Source: Chloroflexota bacterium
GTDB lineage: Bacteria > Chloroflexota > Anaerolineae > Anaerolineales > Villigracilaceae
Direction of reading: 5' to 3'
DNA: 42,001 bases
Assembly (NCBI GenBank): GCA_026390015.1
Contig: JAPLGS010000108.1
Location: 1 to 42,001 of the forward strand
The notes under the pieces were generated by a model. The model saw nothing but the letters and a program-made list of their open reading frames with translations. It was not told where the DNA came from and made no database searches. The number at the start of each line of letters is the position of its first letter. Within the stretch, counting starts at the first letter, position 1. This document shows positions 14,166 to 21,694 of the stretch, piece after piece. Position numbers and translations under genes: made by a program.

Positions 14166-14201
14166 AGAGATGGCGCTCAAAGGTACAAGAGCGCCATCTC
14201 T
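14166..14201. terminator. Perfect 13-bp intergenic hairpin
   Basis: AGAGATGGCGCTC pairs with GAGCGCCATCTCT around a 10-nt loop, between the dockerin gene at 14228 and the cohesin gene at 14135. A T-run follows only on the plus side, so it may be an mRNA-stabilising or attenuating hairpin for minus-strand transcripts. Confidence 0.6.
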
Positions 14202-14227
14202 TTTTATACTATTTTATTAGACAGGGA

Positions 14228-15916
14228 TTACCAGCCTTGCGGTGCTAACAAACCGTAGTTGCCGCCAGGCAGGACGAGATCAAGAATATTGACCAGGCCG
14301 TCTGCATTGATGTCACTGCTGCCCGTTGCGCCGCATGTGACAGGTGCAGCACCAAACGAACCTGAGATGCATGTTATGTCACTGACATCGATCAGCCCGG
14401 TGTTATCCGCATCGCCGCCTTTTAGCTTCGTGGCTGCGGCCGCATAAGTTTCTCCCGGCATCAACGCATGTGTCATCCGATTGCCCAGATACAAGCCGTG
14501 AGCGGCATCAAAAGTGTAGTTCGTGCCACCAGGCATCACCTTAATGTTAGGGATGCTCCATGCACCAGTACTGGAGTTAAAGTTCGCTGAGTAGGGTCCA
14601 AATGCCCCTGTCAATGTGACTGTACCTGAATTGATCGGTGTCGGGCGCCCTTGCAGTGACACCACGCCGTTGACTGTGGCAAATCCACAGACCGTCAGGT
14701 GTACTGGCCCGCCGACTGTATGCCCGATGACATTCGCGTCACGGTCGGAAAGGATGTCACCAGCTCCAATGGTCACGTCGAATTCACCAACTTGTAAGCC
14801 TGTGAAGTTGATCTCTGCCACTGTCCCTGAACCATTTGAAGGAGTCTGCGGAGCAAGCTTGCTGACTGAGAATTTGCATGTTCCAGCGGAACAGGTTGCG
14901 TTCCAGGGGGCATAATCGCCGGTCGTGTCAAAGAACGAATTGTTGAAGGCGCCTGTTGCGCTTACTTTCGTGGCATCGTAGTTCACTTGGAACTGGTAAC
15001 CATAGAGATTGGCAACATCGTTAAGATTGATCTTGACCTTGCTCGTCTCACCCGTGCAGAAGAGAGGGGTGTCGGTGGTGGGCACAATGCTCGTGCCTGG
15101 TACAGGGGGGGCAAGGGTAACATCAAAGCGAATGGCTGGCACGTACGGTGTCCATCCGGTGTCACGTCTGAATGTGCCTGTGATGCCGCCACCTGTATAC
15201 CAACCTGCGGTTATGGTGTTCCAGAATACAGCATCTGGCTCCACGTCGGTTCCTACGCTGGGTACTGTTGTATTGAGCGCAAAGTTGAGTGAATTGTATG
15301 GGCCGGGTACTCCGATTGGGGGATTCCCGTACGTCTGTGTATTTGATGCGATACCGTAAATGATCTCGTCCGGCAGGGTAATGCCTTCACTGCTTAGATC
15401 AAAAACAACATTAAAAACAAAGCCATTGTAGCAGTTCGTGTCAGGCGCGCCGGGAGTTTTTTGCCACTTGTACGCGTAGCCCGGGTTATCCTTTGTCGGA
15501 CAGTTGGTAGGATCCTCGGCTGGACGCCACTGCATCACAAAATTCTTCGTGACAGTTTTGATCAATGATCCAAGCGCCGGAGTTGCTCCGCTTTTGTCAA
15601 CATTGTAGATGTTAAGCGTGAGATCATGGTTAAATCCGGCTGCAGGCATTGCTGGATATTCGGAATGTAATGCCCAACCGCTCATGGTCACCGTCACACT
15701 CGAAAGGTTGCGTTCAGTTCCAGCGAAGTGGATATAATCACCGACTTCAGTCGCTTGTTGTGCCTGATACGGCTGGCTGGGTAAATTGCCAGGTAATGGA
15801 TCAGGTATGCTGTTGAAGATTGCTGTGCTGGCAGCGGACACGCCAGTAACAAAAGTTAATGGAATTACCATACAAAGAACAATCAATATGCTGATCAACC
15901 GTTGAAATTTTTTCAT
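14228..15916 (-). CDS. Secreted protein with cohesin and dockerin modules (1)
   Basis: The 562-residue protein has a signal peptide (about 1-28, cleavage near VSAAS) and an N-terminal domain of about 30-280 that I do not recognise. A cohesin domain follows at about 285-405 (TPLFCTGETSKVKINLNDVA, YGYQFQVNYDATKVSATGAF). Next is a carboxypeptidase-regulatory/CNA-B-like beta domain (GVVSLQGRPTPINSGTVTL). A type I dockerin closes the protein from about residue 497, with calcium loops DADNTGLIDVSD and DINADGLVNILD and a terminal PQGW. Having both partners on one chain allows self-association or chain building. The last ~280 residues are nearly identical to those of the next upstream gene. The start follows GGAG. 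Confidence 0.88.
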   Translation of the reverse strand: MKKFQRLISILIVLCMVIPLTFVTGVSAASTAIFNSIPDPLPGNLPSQPYQAQQATEVGDYIHFAGTERNLSSVTVTMSGWALHSEYPAMPAAGFNHDLTLNIYNVDKSGATPALGSLIKTVTKNFVMQWRPAEDPTNCPTKDNPGYAYKWQKTPGAPDTNCYNGFVFNVVFDLSSEGITLPDEIIYGIASNTQTYGNPPIGVPGPYNSLNFALNTTVPSVGTDVEPDAVFWNTITAGWYTGGGITGTFRRDTGWTPYVPAIRFDVTLAPPVPGTSIVPTTDTPLFCTGETSKVKINLNDVANLYGYQFQVNYDATKVSATGAFNNSFFDTTGDYAPWNATCSAGTCKFSVSKLAPQTPSNGSGTVAEINFTGLQVGEFDVTIGAGDILSDRDANVIGHTVGGPVHLTVCGFATVNGVVSLQGRPTPINSGTVTLTGAFGPYSANFNSSTGAWSIPNIKVMPGGTNYTFDAAHGLYLGNRMTHALMPGETYAAAATKLKGGDADNTGLIDVSDITCISGSFGAAPVTCGATGSSDINADGLVNILDLVLPGGNYGLLAPQGW

Positions 15917-15931
15917 TTTTATTCTCCACTA

Positions 15932-15965
15932 GATGTGACGCTCATGCTTCCATGAGCGTCACATC
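15932..15965. terminator. Perfect 15-bp intergenic hairpin
   Basis: GATGTGACGCTCATG pairs with CATGAGCGTCACATC around a CTTC loop. It sits between the two cohesin-dockerin genes. No U-tract follows on the minus strand, so partial termination or transcript protection is as likely as full termination. Confidence 0.6.
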
Positions 15966-15989
15966 CGCTATATTAATTTATTCCAGGTT

Positions 15990-17579
15990 TTACCAGCCTT
16001 GAGGCGTTGTCAAGCCGTAGTTACCACCAGGCAGGACGAGATCAAGAATATTGACCAGGCCGTCTGCATTGATGTCACTGCTACCCGTTGCGCCGCATGT
16101 GACAGGTGCAGCACCAAACGAACCTGAGATGCATGTTATGTCACTGACATCGATTAGCCCGGTGTTATCCGCGTCACCGCCCTTCAACTTCGTGCTGGGA
16201 GCAACATAACCGGCCGTTGTCAGGAGCTGTGTCATTCGATTGCCCAGATACAAGCCGTGTGCCGCATCAAAGGTGTAGTTCGTCCCACCCGCCAATACTT
16301 TGATGTTGCTGATGCTCCATGCACCAGTAATGGGATCAAAGTTGGTTGAATACGGTCCAAATGTCCCGTTTGTCAATGTGACCGTACCAGCGTCTTTCGG
16401 AGTCGCGCGGCCTTGCAGTGACACTACACCGCTGGCTGTGGCAAATCCACAGACCGTCAGGCGCAATGGTCCGCCGACTGTATGCCCGATAACATTCGCG
16501 TCACGGTCGGAAAGTATGTCGCCAGCTCCAATAGTCACATCGAACTCACCAGCTTGTAAGCCTGTGAAATTGATCTCTGCCACTGTTCCTGAACCATTCG
16601 ATGGAGTCTGCGGAGCAAGCTTGCTGACTGAGAATTTGCATGTCCCAGCAGAACAGGTTGCGTTCCAGGGGGCATAGTCACCAGTTGTGTCAAAGAACGA
16701 ATTGTCGAAGGCGCCCGTTGCACTGACTTTTGTGGCATCGTAGTTGACCTCGAACTGATAGCCATAGAGATTACTAATATCGTTGAGGTTGATCTTGACT
16801 TTGCTCGTCTCACCCGTGCAAAAGAGAGGAGTGCTTGTGCCCAAATTTAATGTTGAAAGCGGCTCAAAGTTATAGATATCGGTATTCCCGCCGATCTGAA
16901 TGGTCAGATTATCAACATTACCGGCAAAGCCGTTCCAGTTTGAACCAGCCTTCACCAAAATAAATGATGACGCATCGTTGCGAATACCAATATTTGGGTA
17001 TGCGGCAATCAGGGCTGACAAAGTGCAAGGAGAAGCTTGAGGGCAGGTATCATCTACAGGAGATTTTAGATTGAGACTCGCCCACCATTTACCATTCCCG
17101 CCATTGAGCATATCCCAGGTTTGCCACGTACCATTAACAACTGTTCCATTATAGTAAGGTTCATACACAAGACGACCATACCAGGAACTTTCTATAGTGG
17201 TTATATCTGGATCGTAGTTAATTTGGAAGGCCAACGCTGCCGGGGAAAGGTTGGTATATGTTGAATAACTTAATGTCTGAATATTTGAAAGCAGAGTACC
17301 TTGATATTTCTGTGTGCCGAAAATAATTCCCGCTCCAGCACTATTCAACTTAATCGAGGCACTACCAACACCCAACGGTGCGGCACCTGGACCACTTTCA
17401 AAACCTGTTGACCAGTCTCCTGTTGTTCCGTTGTCATTGACAAATATCCAATCTGTTGAAGCAGATGTGACCACTATGTTATTAGTAACACCACTTGCCG
17501 CTACACTCGTTACCAGTGTGAAAGACATGAGGAGGCTTAGTACAACCATAATGCTGATCAAACGTTGAGTGATTTTCAT
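15990..17579 (-). CDS. Secreted protein with cohesin and dockerin modules (2)
   Basis: The 529-residue protein has a signal peptide (about 1-28) and a distinct N-terminal domain of about 30-245. That domain resembles a lectin-like beta sandwich (STDWIFVNDNGTTGDWSTGF, SFILVKAGSNWNGFAGNVDN). The cohesin, CNA-B-like and dockerin modules follow, almost the same as in the gene at 14228 and ending in the same calcium loops and PQGW. The two proteins differ mainly in the N-terminal module, so they are module-swapped duplicates. The start follows AAAGGAG. The lectin-like assignment is inference. Confidence 0.87.
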   Translation of the reverse strand: MKITQRLISIMVVLSLLMSFTLVTSVAASGVTNNIVVTSASTDWIFVNDNGTTGDWSTGFESGPGAAPLGVGSASIKLNSAGAGIIFGTQKYQGTLLSNIQTLSYSTYTNLSPAALAFQINYDPDITTIESSWYGRLVYEPYYNGTVVNGTWQTWDMLNGGNGKWWASLNLKSPVDDTCPQASPCTLSALIAAYPNIGIRNDASSFILVKAGSNWNGFAGNVDNLTIQIGGNTDIYNFEPLSTLNLGTSTPLFCTGETSKVKINLNDISNLYGYQFEVNYDATKVSATGAFDNSFFDTTGDYAPWNATCSAGTCKFSVSKLAPQTPSNGSGTVAEINFTGLQAGEFDVTIGAGDILSDRDANVIGHTVGGPLRLTVCGFATASGVVSLQGRATPKDAGTVTLTNGTFGPYSTNFDPITGAWSISNIKVLAGGTNYTFDAAHGLYLGNRMTQLLTTAGYVAPSTKLKGGDADNTGLIDVSDITCISGSFGAAPVTCGATGSSDINADGLVNILDLVLPGGNYGLTTPQGW

Positions 17580-17856
17580 TTATTCTCCTTTATATGAAAA
17601 TGGATAATTTATTTTAAGAATATGGACTTACATGGAGAAATTCAGGTAAACTTCTCCCTTCTCTGAGTTTCTGGTCATATTTTTTTCTTCCCTAATAACT
17701 GCCTCCTTTTTTGTAAAAATAAATACAATGCACAAATAATATGCAGGTACTTACCCAGTAAATTTATGCCTACTTTACTGGAAAGGATATTTATGTACGT
17801 TATGAAATTCTTATGAATTCTTAGGATGTCCCCCGGACAGTCCCCCTGCCTTCAGT
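17580..17856. other. Intergenic region upstream of the cohesin-dockerin genes
   Basis: This 277-bp AT-rich region must hold the promoter for the genes from 17579 downward and the end of the response-regulator transcript. The dyad CCAGTAAA-n11-TTTACTGG at 17755-17781 could be a weak terminator or operator. The tripartite element of the oxidase promoters is not present here. Confidence 0.4.
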
Positions 17857-19158
17857 TTACGGTTTCGGTATCGTGAAATTAGCCATACCATTAGGCCCAA
17901 AAGAGCAAGGATCAGTTCCCGGGCAATGCTCCGTGCCGGGTTCCAAGTCTAAATAATTTGTGATCGTAATGCTGGCCAGACTCTTATATTTAACTTCCTT
18001 CTCAGAGTCCGCCTCAAAGGGAACCTTATAGGGATAACAATGCGACTCACTTGGACTGAGTACAGGTTTCTCATCGAGGTTTAAAGTAGTTGAGACAACA
18101 TTATTTTGGTTTTGATCAAGCGTTTCAACACTGTTTACAATGGATAATTTCTCTGTGGGATATTCCCCGATGTTTGTTACACAAATTTGCCCGCGCACAC
18201 CTGTAATATCTTCCTCGACGAATCCTTCAGCCGTGATCAACATTTCAAGGGATGTGCTCCCTTTCACGGGGCTGGCAAAAACGCTAAAAATACTTCTGGT
18301 TCGTAATGCCAAAATTACCAGCAGGATTATGAGGGAAATCCATAGCCACATATGTTTTTTGGGGTTGACAGATTTTGCCTTATCTTTAACACGCCTGTCA
18401 AAATTATGCACGTCTGAGCTGCGTCTGTCAAAGTTGTGAGCGCTAATGGGTTCCGGAGATTTTGGCAAAGGGTTGAAAGAATATCCCCGCCCCCATTGTG
18501 TTTGGATGTATTTATGTTCCTTGCTATCATCGTCCATCAATTTTTGTCTTAATTGATGGATATAGAGCGAGAGCACACCCTTGTCATGACTGTAACCATC
18601 CCCCCAAACTTCGGTCAGCAAGGTGCGGGTCGAGAGTGTCTGGCTTGGATGTTGTATGAGAAGTGAAAGCAGCTCAAATTCGGTTGCGGTGAGGGAAACG
18701 GAATTTCCTTTGACAGAACAACTTCGCTCGATCAGATCAATCTTGAGAACATCATCCGAGTAATTCTTAATGGCAACATTATTTATATTAACATTTTTTC
18801 CGCGCCTTAATAGAGCCTTTACTCTCGACAAAAGTTCGTCCCTGGCAAAAGGCTTTTTGAGGTAATCATCCGCGCCAACCGCGAAACCATGTTTTATATC
18901 AGCGGTGGCGCTTCTGGCAGTCAGCATTAAAATCGGGACGGTTGTGATCTCGCGTAAACTTTTGCAAACATCGAAGCCACTCTGCTCCGGCATGGAGACA
19001 TCCAAAATTATTAGATCAGGGTGCTGCTCATAAGCGATGTGTAAACCGTCGGATCCACTTGGCGCCAGGAAAACCTTATAACCCTCCAGACCAAGAATTT
19101 TTTCAAGCAGTCTCAGGGAATCAACATCATCATCTATAGTAAGGATTTTTTTATCCAT
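17857..19158 (-). CDS. OmpR/PhoB-type response regulator with a transmembrane helix and extracellular domain
   Basis: The 433-residue protein begins with a complete receiver domain: acidic cluster D9-D11, phospho-acceptor D53 in LIILDVSMPEQ, threonine in ILMLTARS, lysine in DDYLKKPF. A winged-helix DNA-binding domain follows at about 135-235 (SLTATEFELLSLLIQHPSQT, VLSLYIHQLRQKL, IQTQWGRGYSF). After a linker with two HNFDRR copies comes a helix (WLWISLIILLVILAL, about 272-290) and about 140 residues predicted to be outside. That outer domain is Ig-like: GVRGQICVTNIGEYPTEKLS, SHCYPYKVPF, LASITITNYL, with four cysteines. Response regulators are normally soluble, so the fusion is highly unusual. 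No histidine kinase is adjacent. Control of the surrounding surface genes is inferred. Confidence 0.9.
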   Translation of the reverse strand: MDKKILTIDDDVDSLRLLEKILGLEGYKVFLAPSGSDGLHIAYEQHPDLIILDVSMPEQSGFDVCKSLREITTVPILMLTARSATADIKHGFAVGADDYLKKPFARDELLSRVKALLRRGKNVNINNVAIKNYSDDVLKIDLIERSCSVKGNSVSLTATEFELLSLLIQHPSQTLSTRTLLTEVWGDGYSHDKGVLSLYIHQLRQKLMDDDSKEHKYIQTQWGRGYSFNPLPKSPEPISAHNFDRRSSDVHNFDRRVKDKAKSVNPKKHMWLWISLIILLVILALRTRSIFSVFASPVKGSTSLEMLITAEGFVEEDITGVRGQICVTNIGEYPTEKLSIVNSVETLDQNQNNVVSTTLNLDEKPVLSPSESHCYPYKVPFEADSEKEVKYKSLASITITNYLDLEPGTEHCPGTDPCSFGPNGMANFTIPKP

Positions 19159-19187
19159 GATCGTGGGTCACCCATATTCCTGTTATT

Positions 19188-19216
19188 AATAAATATCTAT
19201 CGGATAGGGATTTCAA
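19188..19216 (-). promoter_or_regulatory. Possible promoter of the response-regulator gene
   Basis: TTGAAA (19216-19211) and TTTATT (19193-19188) are separated by 17 bp on the minus strand, about 30 bp before the ATG. A TGGGT-c-ACCCA palindrome at 19164-19174 lies between promoter and start. These are weak consensus matches. Confidence 0.3.
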
Positions 19217-19600
19217 TACGGAAGATATACACCAAAGATCTGTCCATAAGTGTTGTTGATGGTAATTGGACAAGCCCAAACCGGGCCTCTGGATATTTGC
19301 TACCGTTCAAAAATATATCCATTTATATGGGGGAACTTGAAATGTTTTCCCCACAAACAATAGGCTGTGAGTTTACATGTTTTTTGACGTATTTACAAGT
19401 TCTTTTTATGACAGAATAATTACAGGATATTTTAATATATTTTATCTTGTTGTGCCTGTGCTGGCACCTTATTTCATCTGTTATTTCTTTGGAGATTTTA
19501 AGTGGGAATTTGCCAGATAATCAAAGACTTTGTTTTCCCCGCAAATTGGGCGGATGAACAATGGTGCCTAAACAAATCAGTGGCACTCCCGCACGTCAGA
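19217..19600. other. Long AT-rich spacer without gene
   Basis: This 384-bp stretch separates the response-regulator promoter from the end of the lipoprotein gene. I see no credible ORF on either strand and no strong terminator hairpin. Confidence 0.4.
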
Positions 19601-21559
19601 TCAGTCCGTCACCTGCAAGCCGAGCGGCGGCATAGCATCCAGACCAAAGTTGCGCGAGCTGACACTCAACAGCACACTGAAAGTTCCACTTTGCGGGATG
19701 GTGAGCAGTACCTCATACACGCCCTCCCCGACAGATTTCGCCAGATACCTTTGACTCCAATTGCCGCCAATCTGATTGACTGATATTACAAAATCCTCAA
19801 GACCGTCCAGAGGCTGATTTAACTTTAGATCGGTAACGAGGAACTTCATGCTGAACTGCTCGCCACTTTTGACCTGAGCGGGAGGAGCCACAGGTTCGAT
19901 CGTTATTTCCGCCTGCGCACTGACTTCAGCATCGCCGGGTTTCGCAGTGAAATCAAAACAATGCACCAGTTTCGGTGTATCAAGCAACAGCGCCACTTGA
20001 TAAGCTCCACCCGAAGGAATAAGCACCTTGCCTGAATAAATGCCGGGCGCCTCCTGCTTCAGACTGCGATCTACAAAAGTCACAGCCCTCGGCTGGGTTG
20101 CCGTATCTTTATACGAACCGGCCGGCGAAAGCGTGCCTTCGATCAAATAATAGATCATATTATCGGCTGAGTTCGCAATCAGAACCGCGCCTTCATCGGG
20201 CAAAGTCGCAACGGAATTGGCAATGGCATACTCGGCCGATTCACCCGGCGCGCGCTCGGCGTATGGAATTTCAATCAGCTCAGGAGTTTTTCCGCTTTCC
20301 AGATCAGCTAACGCGAACGAGAAAAGACTCTTCCCGTTCAGCGGGCGGATGTAAACTGTTTCCTTCCCAAAAGCGACCTGGTCTGGCGCACCGCCAATTT
20401 CCAATGTCTGACGTAGTTCGGCGCTGGCTGTGTCAATCAGATAGACGCGGTTCCGGTTTGGGTTTAGTACAAAAGCCCAGCGCCCATCCGGGGTGAGGCT
20501 CATGCCCGTTAGGCCGGGATCCACTTTCAGCGAAGTTTGCAACGCCAAATCTGGAAGTGAAAAAACATCCACGGTTCCTTCACCGCCGTTTGCGATGAAC
20601 GCGCGCTTGCCATCTGCCGAGACAACCACAGCAACAGGCAGCTTGCCTGTCTGGCTTGATTCCACAACTTTATAATTTTCGGTATCGATCAAATCCACTT
20701 CAGCATCAGTTTCACTGGTGACGAGGATGTATTTTCCGTCGGGGGTAAAAGCCAGTTCATGGTGTCCCCTGCCAAGGGTCAGGCTTGAAACGATCTGGTG
20801 CGTCTTGGTGTCGAGCACAGTCACGCCGCTGTCACGATCCTGTTTGCTATCATTGCCGATCCAAAGCGATTGGCCGTTTGGCTGCAGCGCCAGCCGTACG
20901 GGTACATCACCGGAGGGAATCCTGTCAGTTACGCGGAATGATTGCAAGTCGGCGATCGCGACCTTACCAACCTCAGGCAGGCTGATGTAAAGCGAAGCGC
21001 CATCCGCACTAGCGACCCAATCCTGAGCGGGGCTTTCGAGTAATAAATTCGTGTAGAGCTGAGTGATGCCGCCGACCTGAATCAATGGATCGATGACCGA
21101 GATCGTGTTTCCCGAATTCATGGCGAGGATAAAAAAACTGTTCAAATCCACCAGCGGACGGTTGCTGATCTGGCCTTTCAAATAACCGTTGATCTGATCC
21201 TGACAAGCCTTATCATCCTTGGGGGAGGAATTCGCGGCAAGCAGATCCATCCATGCGGCCGGGCGGGCATCGGTCAAGGGGTTGCCGCTGGCAATGTCGG
21301 TGACTCGAAAGCGCACAGTGGCATAAGCACCCTTGGCAATTTCGGTGTTGCCGAGAAATGGGTCTTCCGCCTTCACGGTGAACTCAACCTGCACTCCATC
21401 CTGTTCATATTTTTCATAGATCGGCTCAACCTCCGGGAACAGGCTGGCCATATTATGAGTAGGCGCCGCTTCGACACTGCCAGTCTCTGCCGGTTGTGCG
21501 GCGCAGGCAGACAGGATGAATGAAATAAAGAGAAAAACAATGATGAATTTTTTTTTCAT
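19601..21559 (-). CDS. Beta-propeller (YVTN/YncE-like) lipoprotein
   Basis: The 652-residue protein has a lipoprotein signal peptide with lipobox LSAC (Cys about 19). Residues ~45-130 form a beta domain (VEFTVKAEDPFLGNTEIAKG). Residues ~130-490 are a seven-bladed-type propeller with YVTN signatures: SGVTVLDTKTHQIVSSLTLG, ELAFTPDGKYILVTSETDAE, VVSADGKRAFIANGGEGTVD, SLTPDGRWAFVLNPNRNRVY. The C-terminal ~150 residues are another beta domain (GTFSVLLSVSSRNFGLD), resembling FixH/YtkA-type folds. It lies 135 bp downstream of the giant oxidase gene in the same direction. It may be an electron-transfer or scaffolding partner, but no haem-binding CxxCH is present. Confidence 0.85.
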   Translation of the reverse strand: MKKKFIIVFLFISFILSACAAQPAETGSVEAAPTHNMASLFPEVEPIYEKYEQDGVQVEFTVKAEDPFLGNTEIAKGAYATVRFRVTDIASGNPLTDARPAAWMDLLAANSSPKDDKACQDQINGYLKGQISNRPLVDLNSFFILAMNSGNTISVIDPLIQVGGITQLYTNLLLESPAQDWVASADGASLYISLPEVGKVAIADLQSFRVTDRIPSGDVPVRLALQPNGQSLWIGNDSKQDRDSGVTVLDTKTHQIVSSLTLGRGHHELAFTPDGKYILVTSETDAEVDLIDTENYKVVESSQTGKLPVAVVVSADGKRAFIANGGEGTVDVFSLPDLALQTSLKVDPGLTGMSLTPDGRWAFVLNPNRNRVYLIDTASAELRQTLEIGGAPDQVAFGKETVYIRPLNGKSLFSFALADLESGKTPELIEIPYAERAPGESAEYAIANSVATLPDEGAVLIANSADNMIYYLIEGTLSPAGSYKDTATQPRAVTFVDRSLKQEAPGIYSGKVLIPSGGAYQVALLLDTPKLVHCFDFTAKPGDAEVSAQAEITIEPVAPPAQVKSGEQFSMKFLVTDLKLNQPLDGLEDFVISVNQIGGNWSQRYLAKSVGEGVYEVLLTIPQSGTFSVLLSVSSRNFGLDAMPPLGLQVTD

Positions 21560-21600
21560 GGCTGTACCTTTTTGCTTTTAATCAACATGTATAAAATACC

Positions 21601-21635
21601 TGGACGGATGTAACCAGTTTGATCACATCCGTCCA
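21601..21635. terminator. Perfect 11-bp hairpin after the giant oxidase gene
   Basis: TGGACGGATGT pairs with ACATCCGTCCA around a 13-nt loop, between the oxidase stop (21695) and the lipoprotein start (21559). It lacks a strong U-tract, so the lipoprotein may still receive read-through. Confidence 0.6.
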
Positions 21636-21694
21636 TATATACTACAATTTTTGAATTTCCAACTGACGAAAAATGGCAGCTGGGTGATATCTAC

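Noticed and set aside
12658-17579. Cellulosome gene cluster
   Set aside because: Cohesins and dockerins are present, but no glycoside hydrolase or carbohydrate-binding enzyme accompanies them.
19601-21559. Cytochrome-type or quinohaemoprotein assignment for the propeller lipoprotein
   Set aside because: No CxxCH haem site or quinone-cofactor residues could be seen. Only the YVTN propeller pattern is supported.
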